From NCBI GenBank assembly GCA_944386385.1, contig CALXAV010000015.1, forward strand, positions 1-42,306: a DNA stretch of 42,306 nt, written 5' to 3'. Each line of letters begins with the position of its first letter. The stretch's first letter is position 1. Of this stretch, positions 17,962 through 25,671 are shown piece by piece. The notes under the pieces were generated by a model, which was given only the letters and a program-made list of their open reading frames with translations, had not been told where the DNA came from and made no database searches. Both the position numbers and the translations under genes were made by a program. This stretch comes from an uncultured Clostridia bacterium. Lineage in GTDB: Bacteria; Bacillota; Clostridia; TANB77; CAG-508.

Positions 17962-18008
17962 AAAAGAAAATATTTTTAATTAAATTTAAAAGTATTTTCT
18001 TTTATTTT
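17962..18008 (+). terminator. Terminator after the poly-HTH operon
   Basis: AAAAGAAAATA (17962-17972) pairs with TATTTTCTTTT (17993-18003 region), followed by ATTTTG. Nearly the same sequence as the terminator at 11874. Confidence 0.85.
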
Positions 18009-18060
18009 GTATAAAAAATATAAAATTATTAAAAACTAAAGAAAAAATGGAGGGATTTTA

Positions 18061-18996
18061 ATGTATAATTTTAGAACAGATTTAGCATCTGAAAGAAGAG
18101 ATATTTATCAAAAAGCAAGTAAACAGGAAGGCGAGATTGATGGAATTGAAAGCACGAAAGAAGATATAAATGAAAATATAAAAGTAGAAAGAGTAAAAAT
18201 AACAAATGAAAATGGAGAAAAAGCTATAGGAAAGCCAATAGGAAATTATATCACAATAGATATAAAAAAATTGAAAATAGCACAGGAAGAAGAAATAGAG
18301 CAAGCAGCGAATACTCTATCAAATGAATTAAAGAAAATTTTAGATGAGCATGTAGATAAACAAGGAGAAATTTTAGTAGTAGGACTTGGGAATATATATG
18401 TGACACCAGATAGTTTAGGACCAAAAGTAATTAATGAAATTGATGTAACAAGGCATATTATTAATTATTTACCACAGTATGTAGAAGAAGGAACAAGAAT
18501 GGTAAGTGCTATTGCACCTGGAGTCCTAGGAACAACAGGAATAGAAACTGTAGAGATATTAAAAGGAATAGTAGATAATATTCACCCAAAACTTGTAATT
18601 GTAATAGATGCATTAGCTTCTAGAAGTATAGAAAGAATTAGTAGTACAGTGCAGGTTTCAGATACAGGAATAGTACCAGGAGCAGGAGTTGGAAATACAA
18701 GAAGTGAAATAAGTATAAAAACATTAGGAATACCAGTAATTGCAATTGGAATACCAACAGTGGTAGAAACAGCAGTACTTGTAAATGATAGTTTAGACTT
18801 ATTTATAGAAAAATTACAAGATGAAGCAAAGTCAAATGATTATTTAAATAAATTGAAAGAAGAAGATAATTATGAAGAAATAAAAGAAGCATTAGTTCCA
18901 AAAGATTATAATTTGATAGTAACACCTAAGGAGATAGATGAATTAATAGAAAATATGAAAGATATTGTAGCAATTGGGATAAATAATAGTCTTTAA
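18061..18996 (+). CDS. gpr: Spore germination endopeptidase GPR
   Basis: A 311-residue aspartic endopeptidase of family A25 that degrades small acid-soluble spore proteins at germination. The N-terminal FRTDLASERRD is the usual propeptide/cleavage region. Conserved stretches are VGLGNIYVTPDSLGPKV and VIVIDALASRSIERI, each holding a candidate catalytic Asp of this family, then GIVPGAGVGNTRSEIS. It shows the organism makes spores. RBS GGAGGG is just upstream of the ATG. I could not identify a convincing forespore-sigma promoter. The adjacency to the poly-HTH cluster may be chance, since a strong terminator lies between. Confidence 0.95.
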   Translation: MYNFRTDLASERRDIYQKASKQEGEIDGIESTKEDINENIKVERVKITNENGEKAIGKPIGNYITIDIKKLKIAQEEEIEQAANTLSNELKKILDEHVDKQGEILVVGLGNIYVTPDSLGPKVINEIDVTRHIINYLPQYVEEGTRMVSAIAPGVLGTTGIETVEILKGIVDNIHPKLVIVIDALASRSIERISSTVQVSDTGIVPGAGVGNTRSEISIKTLGIPVIAIGIPTVVETAVLVNDSLDLFIEKLQDEAKSNDYLNKLKEEDNYEEIKEALVPKDYNLIVTPKEIDELIENMKDIVAIGINNSL

Positions 18997-19071
18997 TAAT
19001 TTTTAAATATTATTGATTTTTATAAGAAATATAAATATAATAATAAAAAACGAATAAAAAAGGAAAATAAA

Positions 19072-19530
19072 ATGGGAAAATTAATGGAAGAAATAAGAAG
19101 AGAAAAGAAAGCAGAACAAAAAAGACAAAAAAATATAGAAAATCAAAAAGGAATAGAAGAATTATTAATCGAGTTACGAAAAAAAGAAGGGTTATCTAGA
19201 ATAGAGTTATTAGAAAAGTTAAATGATAGCAATTTAATAGAAAAAGATATAAAGAAATGGGAGATAGGATTAAGTTATCCAGATTTAGATATAATATATA
19301 AATTATCAGAAATATATAAAGTTCCAAGTACAGAATTTGTGAAAGCAAAAAATAATAGCTATGAAAAAGGATTAGTAGGAATAAATAAGAAAATTATAAG
19401 ATGGTTTGTATATACATTAAATGTATCTTTTTATGTGGGTGCAGTGCTTACTATTATTTTGTATGTACTTGCTTTCATATTAGCATTGTGGTTTTTCGTC
19501 TCAGTTGCATATCAAGTAAAAAGACCGTAA
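19072..19530 (+). CDS. XRE-like HTH protein with C-terminal membrane segment
   Basis: A 152-residue protein. Residues about 1-25 are a basic helix; 28-80 look like an XRE-type HTH (ELLIELRKKEGLSRIELLEK, then KKWEIGLSYPDLDIIYKLSE). Residues about 108-145 are strongly hydrophobic, one long or two short transmembrane segments. Membrane-tethered XRE proteins occur in Firmicutes, often of unknown role. RBS AAAAGGA at 19057-19063. The target is unknown. Confidence 0.72.
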   Translation: MGKLMEEIRREKKAEQKRQKNIENQKGIEELLIELRKKEGLSRIELLEKLNDSNLIEKDIKKWEIGLSYPDLDIIYKLSEIYKVPSTEFVKAKNNSYEKGLVGINKKIIRWFVYTLNVSFYVGAVLTIILYVLAFILALWFFVSVAYQVKRP

Positions 19531-19584
19531 ATATAAATTTATAATAAAAAAATTAATTTTAATAAAGAAAAAAGTAAAAAAATA

Positions 19585-19613
19585 TTGAAAAAACAAAATT
19601 CTTAATATATAAT
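19585..19613 (+). promoter_or_regulatory. Promoter of the anchored secreted protein gene
   Basis: TTGAAA (19585-19590), a 17-base spacer and TATAAT (19608-19613), about 37 bases upstream of the start codon at 19651. Confidence 0.7.
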
Positions 19614-19650
19614 TTGATTATAGTAATAGAAGTAATAAGGAGAGGGTATT

Positions 19651-20370
19651 ATGGAAGAAAAAAATAAAGATTTAAAAGAAAACAAAAAGGTAGAGACAAA
19701 AAAAGAAGTTAAAAAAGAAGAACCAAAATTCCAAAAAGTAGAAAAGAAAGAGGTAAAGAAAAAAGAAGATAAAAAAGAAAAGAAACAAGGAAGTAAAAAA
19801 GCTCCATGGATACCAACACTTGTAACTGTAATAGTAGTATTATTAGTTGCAGCATTGTTAACAGTTATGATAGTAACTTCAAGTGCACCTAAAAAATCAT
19901 TAGAAGCATTATTAACAAACTTAAAGGCTGGAGATTTTACAAAAGCACAAGAATACTTAAGTGGAGAAATAAATAATTTAGGATTAGACGAAGAGTCTCA
20001 AAAATTATTATTTGATAAATTAAATTGGAAAGTAAATAAAGTTACAGAAACAGATGAAAATAATGCAACAATCGAAGTAGATATAACAACAAAAGATATT
20101 GAAAGTATAATAAATAATTATGCTAGAAAAGTATTAGACGCAGTAAGAGGAGCAATTTCAGGAAACGATGGTGCTGAAAATGTATCAAGTCAAGATTTTA
20201 AAGATTATTTTGTAGAACAATTGAAAAACGATGACATACAAACTACAACAGTAAACGCAACAATAAATGCTGTTAAAGAAGATGGTAAATGGAAAATAGT
20301 TTCTGATGAATCTTTAGAAAATGCTATATTACCTGGATTAGAAGAAGCAATATCAACATTAGAATCATAA
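19651..20370 (+). CDS. Membrane-anchored extracytoplasmic protein, DUF4878-like
   Basis: A 239-residue protein with a Lys/Glu-rich cytoplasmic N-terminus (1-50), one transmembrane helix (about 54-76) and an extracytoplasmic domain. The domain (KKSLEALLTNLKAGDFTKAQ near the start, INAVKEDGKWKIV near the end) has the NTF2-like pattern of DUF4878 and related lipoprotein domains. There is no lipobox. Strong RBS AAGGAG (19637-19642). Role unknown. Confidence 0.72.
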   Translation: MEEKNKDLKENKKVETKKEVKKEEPKFQKVEKKEVKKKEDKKEKKQGSKKAPWIPTLVTVIVVLLVAALLTVMIVTSSAPKKSLEALLTNLKAGDFTKAQEYLSGEINNLGLDEESQKLLFDKLNWKVNKVTETDENNATIEVDITTKDIESIINNYARKVLDAVRGAISGNDGAENVSSQDFKDYFVEQLKNDDIQTTTVNATINAVKEDGKWKIVSDESLENAILPGLEEAISTLES

Positions 20371-20375
20371 GAATT

Positions 20376-20411
20376 AAATCCCAATATCAAATGGTATTGG
20401 GATTTTTTTCT
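20376..20411. terminator. Terminator between converging genes
   Basis: AAATCCCAATA (20376-20386) pairs with TATTGGGATTT (20395-20405), followed by TTTTTTC on the plus strand. The stop codon of the minus-strand gene lies in its loop (20387), so both transcripts end here; the minus-strand U tract is weaker. Confidence 0.85.
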
Positions 20412-21253
20412 TTATTGGAATTTTTATACAAATTACAAATATTACAGTTAGTACAAATATGAATTCTATTTTCAAAAATAGTCTGGAGAGTATTTATAAA
20501 TTCATCTATATAATTATCAATTAGATGGATGTATATTTTTTTAGGAAGAAGAGTTAATAATGAATTTAGAGTATAATCATTTGAAGAAAAAGAAATATCT
20601 CCCAGGTATTTAGCGTTTAGATTATCCTCTGAAATATCTATAATTTGTTTGTTTTCATCTAATAAAATAGTATTTGAATTAGAATAAACAATATGAACTA
20701 TTTCACAATTAGAATTTTGAGAATTAATATATAGCTTTAAAAGTGAAATGAATTCTAAGTATTCTTTTTCTATAATATAACTATTAACAGCTTTGGTTAC
20801 AATATTATCCAAAATGTTAAAATAATCTTTTAACCTAAAATTAGTAAAGCCTTTTAAATATAGTTTTTTATTTTCTAATAAAAAGTTATAAAAAGAATTA
20901 TAAAGAGCTTTAAATTTCTTATCAAAATTATCAGAAAAATCTTCTGCCATGATATCAAAACATATATCTAAGATATCTCTTCTTTCATTTATATCAAAAT
21001 AAAAGTAATTTTGTATAAGTAATTTATTTATAAATTCTTCTTCTAATTCATCAATAACTAAAAGAGATAAGATGCTTGACATTTTATCTAAGAATATATA
21101 ATTATTATCACCTTTATAGTGAATAATCACATTTTTGAAATGCTTAAATTTTTGTGTTGAAAAACAAATGTGTTCTAATTCTAAATGCTTTAGTTCATTT
21201 AGTAGATATTCTATCAAATCAGAATTATTTGTTTTTATACATAGTGATTTCAT
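20387..21253 (-). CDS. ytxC: YtxC-like sporulation protein
   Basis: A 288-residue soluble protein resembling the YtxC sporulation family. The central YLKGFTNFRLKDYFNIL matches the family's conserved core, and the C-terminal half has the usual alpha/beta pattern (NSLLTLLPKKIYIHLIDNY). It ends in a cysteine cluster, CTNCNICNLY, which may bind metal. The ATG at 21253 has an AAGGAG in front of it. Function in sporulation is not well defined. Confidence 0.8.
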   Translation of the reverse strand: MKSLCIKTNNSDLIEYLLNELKHLELEHICFSTQKFKHFKNVIIHYKGDNNYIFLDKMSSILSLLVIDELEEEFINKLLIQNYFYFDINERRDILDICFDIMAEDFSDNFDKKFKALYNSFYNFLLENKKLYLKGFTNFRLKDYFNILDNIVTKAVNSYIIEKEYLEFISLLKLYINSQNSNCEIVHIVYSNSNTILLDENKQIIDISEDNLNAKYLGDISFSSNDYTLNSLLTLLPKKIYIHLIDNYIDEFINTLQTIFENRIHICTNCNICNLYKNSNKEKNPNTI

Positions 21254-21307
21254 AAATAGAATCTCCTTTCTAAAAAATAGTATCTACTAAATGGTTAAAA
21301 CTTATAC

Positions 21308-21313
21308 ATTATA
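21308..21313 (-). promoter_or_regulatory. Likely -10 of the ytxC gene
   Basis: TATAAT on the minus strand about 55 bases upstream of the start codon. No convincing -35 stands at 16-18 bases, so this is weak. Confidence 0.35.
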
Positions 21314-21343
21314 CTATGCTGACGTAAAAAAAATGTAGCTTGT

Positions 21344-21383
21344 TCAAAAAAATAAGATGAAGGAAAAATCTTCATCTTATTTT
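21344..21383 (-). terminator. Terminator of the GH57 gene
   Basis: A 14-bp perfect stem (21349-21362 with 21370-21383) with a T run on the minus strand (A run at 21346-21352 on plus). Confidence 0.88.
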
Positions 21384-21387
21384 AAAA

Positions 21388-22974
21388 CTATCTATAGATA
21401 TTATAATCAATATCAGGAAATAAACAATCTTTTTCATTAATATCTTTTAAGAAATCTTCATCTATTTTATCATCTTTTATTTGATAATATAATTTAGTAA
21501 AACGACCAATGTGATCTTTAATTCTTTTTTTAGCATAATCAACCATTGTACCATTTGTAATAATAAATAACCAGTCACTACTTTGAGCAAGTAAAAGTTC
21601 TCTTGCACATTGATTTAATGCTTTTTTCTTTAATCCTTTTGCATTTGGATATGTTTTAGCTAGTTCACACATTCTATCACCTGCAACATGAAGGTGCCTA
21701 TGAACATAATCATTTGTTTGATTAAGCCATACTTCACTATAACCATTAGCTCCCCAACTAGAACGGCAAGGTGAAGCTACTTGAATGTCTGGATATTTAT
21801 CAATATATTCTGATGGTGTAATTAATTTAAAACTACAATCATCATAATAAATTTTCTTAAATAAAATATATAACCAATATGGACCTTCATACCACCAATG
21901 TCCATAAAGTTCAGCGTCATAAGGACATAGAATAATAGGAGGCTTGTCCATAAATGAAGCTAAATGATTTATTTGAGAAGTTCTACAATCTAAGAAATGT
22001 CCTGCTTGTTTTTCTGCTGAATCTTTAGCCCACTGTATATTATAATAATCTTTAAATTCAGTTTTACCTGTAATTCTATAATATTTAATACCAGTATGAA
22101 CTCTAACACCATTATGAGCAATATAAGGTTTAATATAATCATAATCAGCATCATAACCAATATCACGATAAAATTCACGGTAGTTAAAGTCACCAGGATA
22201 TCCATCAATAGAACTCCAAACCTGTCTTGAAGATTCTATGTCACGACCAAATGCAACAACTCCTCCTGGAGAAACAATTGGAGCAAAAGTACCATAAATA
22301 GGAGTAGGGTCAGCATATAAAATACCATGTGATTCTGTTATGATATATTCTATACCAAATTCTCTTAAATATTTATCAGCTTCTGGAATATAACCACATT
22401 CAGGAAGCCAAATACCACGAGGCTTTCTTCCAAAATATTTTTCATATGTTTGAACACCAACAGCAATTTGAGCTTTAACAGTTTTTTCATTAACATATAA
22501 AATAGGGAAGTAACCATGTGTTGCACCACATGTAATAATTTCTAATTTTCCAATATCTTGGAAATGTTTAAAAGCTTCAATTAAATTACATTTATAAACA
22601 TCTTTATATAATCTCAAATCATTAGAATATCTATCAAAATAGTAGTGAGAAAGTTTATTTAAACGTTCATCACCAGCAGTTCTTTTAATTTCTTTTCCAG
22701 ATAGTTCTATTTGTCTTTTTAAATAATTAATATATTTCTTTTGTAATAATTTATTATCAAGCATTGAAAGTAGAGGAGGGGTAATAGACATTGTAATTCT
22801 AAAATCAACACCTTCATCTACTAATTTTTGAAAATTTGTAAGTAATGGTATATATGTTTCTGAAATAGCTTCGTAAAGCCAAGACTCTTCTAAATAATCA
22901 TCACTTTCTGGGTGATGAATAAAAGGAAGATGAGCGTGTAGAACAAAACTCACATAACCTTTTTTCTCTTGCAT
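21388..22974 (-). CDS. GH57 1,4-alpha-glucan branching enzyme (DUF1957-type)
   Basis: A 528-residue glycoside hydrolase family 57 protein. The start SFVLHAHLPFIHHPE, the WLPECGY motif with candidate nucleophile Glu192, and CPYDAELYGHWWYEG with candidate acid/base Asp353 place it with GH57 glucan branching enzymes, which make alpha-1,6 branches in glycogen; SSWGANGYSEVWLN is also conserved. Length and catalytic spacing fit this group, with no extra C-terminal domain. RBS AAGGAGA precedes the ATG. The next upstream gene on this strand encodes a DUF4912 protein, a recurrent neighbour in Clostridia. No glgA, glgC or glgP in the window. Confidence 0.9.
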   Translation of the reverse strand: MQEKKGYVSFVLHAHLPFIHHPESDDYLEESWLYEAISETYIPLLTNFQKLVDEGVDFRITMSITPPLLSMLDNKLLQKKYINYLKRQIELSGKEIKRTAGDERLNKLSHYYFDRYSNDLRLYKDVYKCNLIEAFKHFQDIGKLEIITCGATHGYFPILYVNEKTVKAQIAVGVQTYEKYFGRKPRGIWLPECGYIPEADKYLREFGIEYIITESHGILYADPTPIYGTFAPIVSPGGVVAFGRDIESSRQVWSSIDGYPGDFNYREFYRDIGYDADYDYIKPYIAHNGVRVHTGIKYYRITGKTEFKDYYNIQWAKDSAEKQAGHFLDCRTSQINHLASFMDKPPIILCPYDAELYGHWWYEGPYWLYILFKKIYYDDCSFKLITPSEYIDKYPDIQVASPCRSSWGANGYSEVWLNQTNDYVHRHLHVAGDRMCELAKTYPNAKGLKKKALNQCARELLLAQSSDWLFIITNGTMVDYAKKRIKDHIGRFTKLYYQIKDDKIDEDFLKDINEKDCLFPDIDYNIYR

Positions 22975-22991
22975 AATTTATCTCCTTTTTT

Positions 22992-23102
22992 ATGAGACAA
23001 AGAGGGACGGGCCTTTTTTGTCTCAAATTTATTTGTCGGTTTTTGTCTATGGTATAAACAAAAAAGAATGAGACACGTAAGACCCGTCCTGCAGTGTCTC
23101 AT
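22992..23102. repeat. REPIN-like double palindrome with GGGACGGG core
   Basis: Two half-elements of about 37 bases in inverted orientation. The left half (22992-23028) reads ATGAGACA, a GGGACGGG core, then TGTCTC. The reverse complement of the right half (23066-23102) reads ATGAGACA, GGACGGG, then TGTCTCAT. Each half can fold by itself (GAGACA with TGTCTC, the core in the loop), and the two pair with each other. It lies between the GH57 and DUF4912 genes. Confidence 0.8.
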
Positions 23103-23108
23103 ATATTT

Positions 23109-24002
23109 TTATGAAGATGGATGTGAAGAAGGATTTTTTAAATCATAAATATTTTCTACATCTTCATTTTGATATATTTCTTTATATAAATCATAGATAT
23201 CATAAATTTTACCCATATTTGTAATAAATGATAATGTATTTACAGGTTTTTCTGTAACAGTACCTGTTTTTACATTTCTAAAGTATACCATTTTTTGTTC
23301 TTTGTTAAATAGTATTCTATCATTTGGTGATTCCATCTCATTAGATGTTGCAACATATATATAATCATCTTTTAATTTCTCATTTTTTACAATAGGACGT
23401 CTACCAAGTTCTATTCTATAGTCACATTTACTATCAGCAACATGTAAATACCAACTATTTGCAAAGTCATTAATTTCTACTTCAAATTTATAACCCAACG
23501 TGTCATTAAAAACAATCAAGACAGGTTTTGAGTTTTGAAAAAAGTCTTCGCCATATTCTTTTTCATAATTTTTTCTGTCACTATCAGAAATATCCCAATA
23601 AATAAATAGAGTAGTAGGCGTTTGTGCTAAAACTTTTACAACTGTTTGATTATAGCGATAAGGCAAATCGTAATATTCTACAGGTTCTACTTTAGCAACT
23701 TTAGTTGTAACTTTTTTTCTTGTTGTTGTTTTCTTAGTTGTAGATTTTTTTGCTGCCTTTTTAGTAGTAGAGCTAGCTGCTTTTGTAGTTTTCTTTGTGG
23801 TTGTTTTTTTAGAAGCTGAAGAAGTAGTCGCTTTTTTTCTTGTAGTTGTTGTCTTTTTTGTCGTTGCCTTAGTAGTTTTTTTAGCTGGCTTTTCTTCTTT
23901 ACTTTTAGCAGTGGTAACTTTTTTTGTAGAAGTAGATTTAACTTTTTTTGCTTCTTTTTCTTGTTTTTCTAATTCAATTTGTTCTTTTGTTCTTCTTGGC
24001 AT
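23109..24002 (-). CDS. DUF4912 protein with a histone-H1-like tail
   Basis: A 297-residue protein. Residues about 1-105 are a low-complexity Lys/Thr/Ala/Ser tail of KKTT and KKAA repeats, like histone H1 C-termini. The rest is a DUF4912 domain (YDLPYRYNQTVVKVLAQTPT, LFIYWDIS, NSWYLHVADSKCDYRIELGR). The upstream ATG at 24008 touches the AGGAGG with no spacer, so I use the second Met at 24002. Upstream of the GH57 gene on the same strand, with a REPIN-like element between. The tail may bind DNA, RNA or acidic polymer; function unknown. Confidence 0.8.
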   Translation of the reverse strand: MPRRTKEQIELEKQEKEAKKVKSTSTKKVTTAKSKEEKPAKKTTKATTKKTTTTRKKATTSSASKKTTTKKTTKAASSTTKKAAKKSTTKKTTTRKKVTTKVAKVEPVEYYDLPYRYNQTVVKVLAQTPTTLFIYWDISDSDRKNYEKEYGEDFFQNSKPVLIVFNDTLGYKFEVEINDFANSWYLHVADSKCDYRIELGRRPIVKNEKLKDDYIYVATSNEMESPNDRILFNKEQKMVYFRNVKTGTVTEKPVNTLSFITNMGKIYDIYDLYKEIYQNEDVENIYDLKNPSSHPSS

Positions 24003-24041
24003 TTTCATCCTCCTATGTAATTTCTAAACTTTCCTTTATAT

Positions 24042-24047
24042 ATTATA
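24042..24047 (-). promoter_or_regulatory. Likely -10 of the DUF4912 gene
   Basis: TATAAT on the minus strand; a TTGAAT lies upstream of it with a short 15-base spacer. Confidence 0.4.
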
Positions 24048-24130
24048 CTAAATCAAAAATAAATTCAAGACTAAAAAGTAACTTTTTTAAAATATATTAA
24101 ACGAAACAGAAAAAAAGAACAAAAAGATAA

Positions 24131-24165
24131 AAATAAAAAAGTATAGCATTAAAAACTATACTTTT
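24131..24165 (-). terminator. Terminator of the acyltransferase-like gene
   Basis: A 10-bp stem (24137-24146 with 24156-24165) that reaches into the stop codon region, followed on the minus strand by TTTTTTATTT. Confidence 0.82.
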
Positions 24166-25016
24166 AATCAACGTCTTTTTGTGGTATTCCATGTTCTTCT
24201 AAAAGTTCAGGGTGATTTAGATATCTAATAAAAGACCTAAATGATGAAGCATAATAATATCCATCACAAATTCTTTCATCACCAACAAAAGCAATTGTAA
24301 TACATTTTTCCTTTTTTATTTCATCATCTTCATAAATATAGCTTTTTTTCTTTTTACCCATTGCAAAGAACATGCTAGTTGTGCCAAAGTTATAAAGATG
24401 ATGATATATAGTATCTATTCCAAGTGAGCCTACATTAGTAAGAAATGCACTTGTATGAAAAGGACTAGCATTAATTACAGTTCTTGGTAAAAGTCCATGT
24501 TTATCTAAAAATCTAAATAGATTTACAGCAGATTTAACAATAATTGTTGGTGTTTTAGATAATGCTCCTGCCATATTATCTGTATTGTTAGAGGTTTCTG
24601 TATCTTTATTTTGTTTTATTGTAGATTCTAATTTATCTTTTATTTCAAAAATATTTTCAGTACCATCATATCTAATTTTTAAAGTTGTTTCTTGACCATT
24701 ATCTGATAAGCTTTTCTTTATTGCTAGAGAAAGATATATTCCATCTCTTGCATATAATCTACCGGTTCATTGCGAATCTGTTTAAAGAAGGACGTTCTGC
24801 GATTATTCTAACAACAGTTGCATAAATAATATCCATATAAGATAGTTTAATTCCTTCTTTAGCCTTTTTTGAAATATATTCGTCCATTCCATTTAATACA
24901 ATATCTTGTTTAAAATAAACTTGTGAGTCATTTCTAGTAAGCATAATATTTGGTATTACCTTAAAAAACGGTGGAATATTTTTTACTTTTCTTCCATCTG
25001 ATCTGTGTCCAAACAT
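24164..25016 (-). pseudogene. 2-oxoacid dehydrogenase E2 / CAT-like acyltransferase, frameshifted
   Basis: Two reading frames together make one protein of about 283 residues of the chloramphenicol-acetyltransferase/E2 fold. The first (25016 down to 24759) begins MFGHRSDGRKVKNIPPFF and runs to ERPSLNRFAMN, then hits a TAG. Removing one base, the G at plus position 24764 (C on the gene strand), restores the frame as MNGRLYARDGIYLSLAIKKS. The second part continues to the stop at 24164. Its ASPFHTSAFLTNVGSLGI and GDERICDGYYYASS correspond to the catalytic end of E2-type enzymes, where DH-R-x2-DG is usual; here Glu stands at the expected catalytic His. Real mutation or assembly error cannot be told apart. 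RBS GAAGGGG precedes the ATG. Confidence 0.8.
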
Positions 25017-25172
25017 AATAAAACCCCTTCTATTCTATATAAGAATATTATAAATAAAACATTTATATGTATTGATTTATAAATATTCCTATTAAATTTT
25101 AAATACTTTTTTGTAGAAAAGTCAAGAAAAAATATGAAAAATGTCGAAAAAAGTAAGTAAAAGAACAAAATA

Positions 25173-25194
25173 AAAACCTCTATAAAAGAGGCTT
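25173..25194 (-). terminator. Terminator of the XRE gene
   Basis: GCCTC pairs with GAGGT around a TTTTATA loop on the minus strand, followed by TTTTATTTTG. Short but well formed, ending at the XRE stop codon. Confidence 0.7.
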
Positions 25195-25469
25195 TAAACG
25201 ACATTATCATTTTTTAGTTCTGAAATAAAGTCAGAAAGTATATCTTCTATAGAAACATGAAATACTTGAGCTAAACCACAAAGTTCGAAATCTTTTAATA
25301 TTCTTTTTCCTGTTTCTAGTTTATGAAGTGATGGTTTAGATATGTCTATTCCCATTAAAGCGAGCTTAGTAGAAAGTTCAGATAGTGAAAGGTTATTTTT
25401 TATACGTAATTCTTTTATTTTTTTACTAGTAACGTTTAATCTATCATTATATTTGCTGCATTGATACAT
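25194..25469 (-). CDS. XRE-family transcriptional regulator
   Basis: A 91-residue protein that is almost entirely an XRE HTH (KIKELRIKNNLSLSELSTKL, then ISKPSLHKLETGKR) with a short tail ending FHVSIEDILSDF. The frame is open upstream to 25586 through hydrophobic codons, but AAGGAG at 25479-25484 points to the ATG at 25469. It is divergent from the pilin-like gene at 25672 and could regulate it or itself; this is inferred from position only. Confidence 0.85.
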   Translation of the reverse strand: MYQCSKYNDRLNVTSKKIKELRIKNNLSLSELSTKLALMGIDISKPSLHKLETGKRILKDFELCGLAQVFHVSIEDILSDFISELKNDNVV

Positions 25470-25579
25470 TTTATAAAACTCCTTCTTTTTTATTATATGG
25501 ATTTTTATAAATTTTATAAGAAAAATAATGCACTTCGTTACCACTAGAGATACGAATTTGAAAAAATAGAGAATTTTTA

Positions 25580-25608
25580 TTGACAAAATAAAACAAAATA
25601 TATATTAT
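25580..25608 (+). promoter_or_regulatory. Promoter of the first pilin-like gene
   Basis: A perfect TTGACA (25580-25585), a 17-base spacer and TATTAT (25603-25608), about 64 bases upstream of the start codon. Confidence 0.72.
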
Positions 25609-25671
25609 TAAGATAAACGTATCGCCAGTGAATACAAATACAAAATTAAACCAAAGAAAGAAGGTAAAGAA

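Noticed and set aside
18003-18060. A forespore sigma-F/G promoter for gpr.
   Set aside because: There is a GTATA at a plausible place but no CATnnTA-like -10 at the right distance.
23797-24027. A hydrophobic plus-strand frame opposite the DUF4912 gene.
   Set aside because: It is the mirror of the Lys/Thr/Ala repeats on the minus strand and has no RBS; the minus-strand product has a known domain.
25470-25586. An N-terminal hydrophobic extension of the XRE protein.
   Set aside because: The good RBS lies downstream of it, in front of the ATG at 25469; the upstream codons are AT-rich intergenic sequence.
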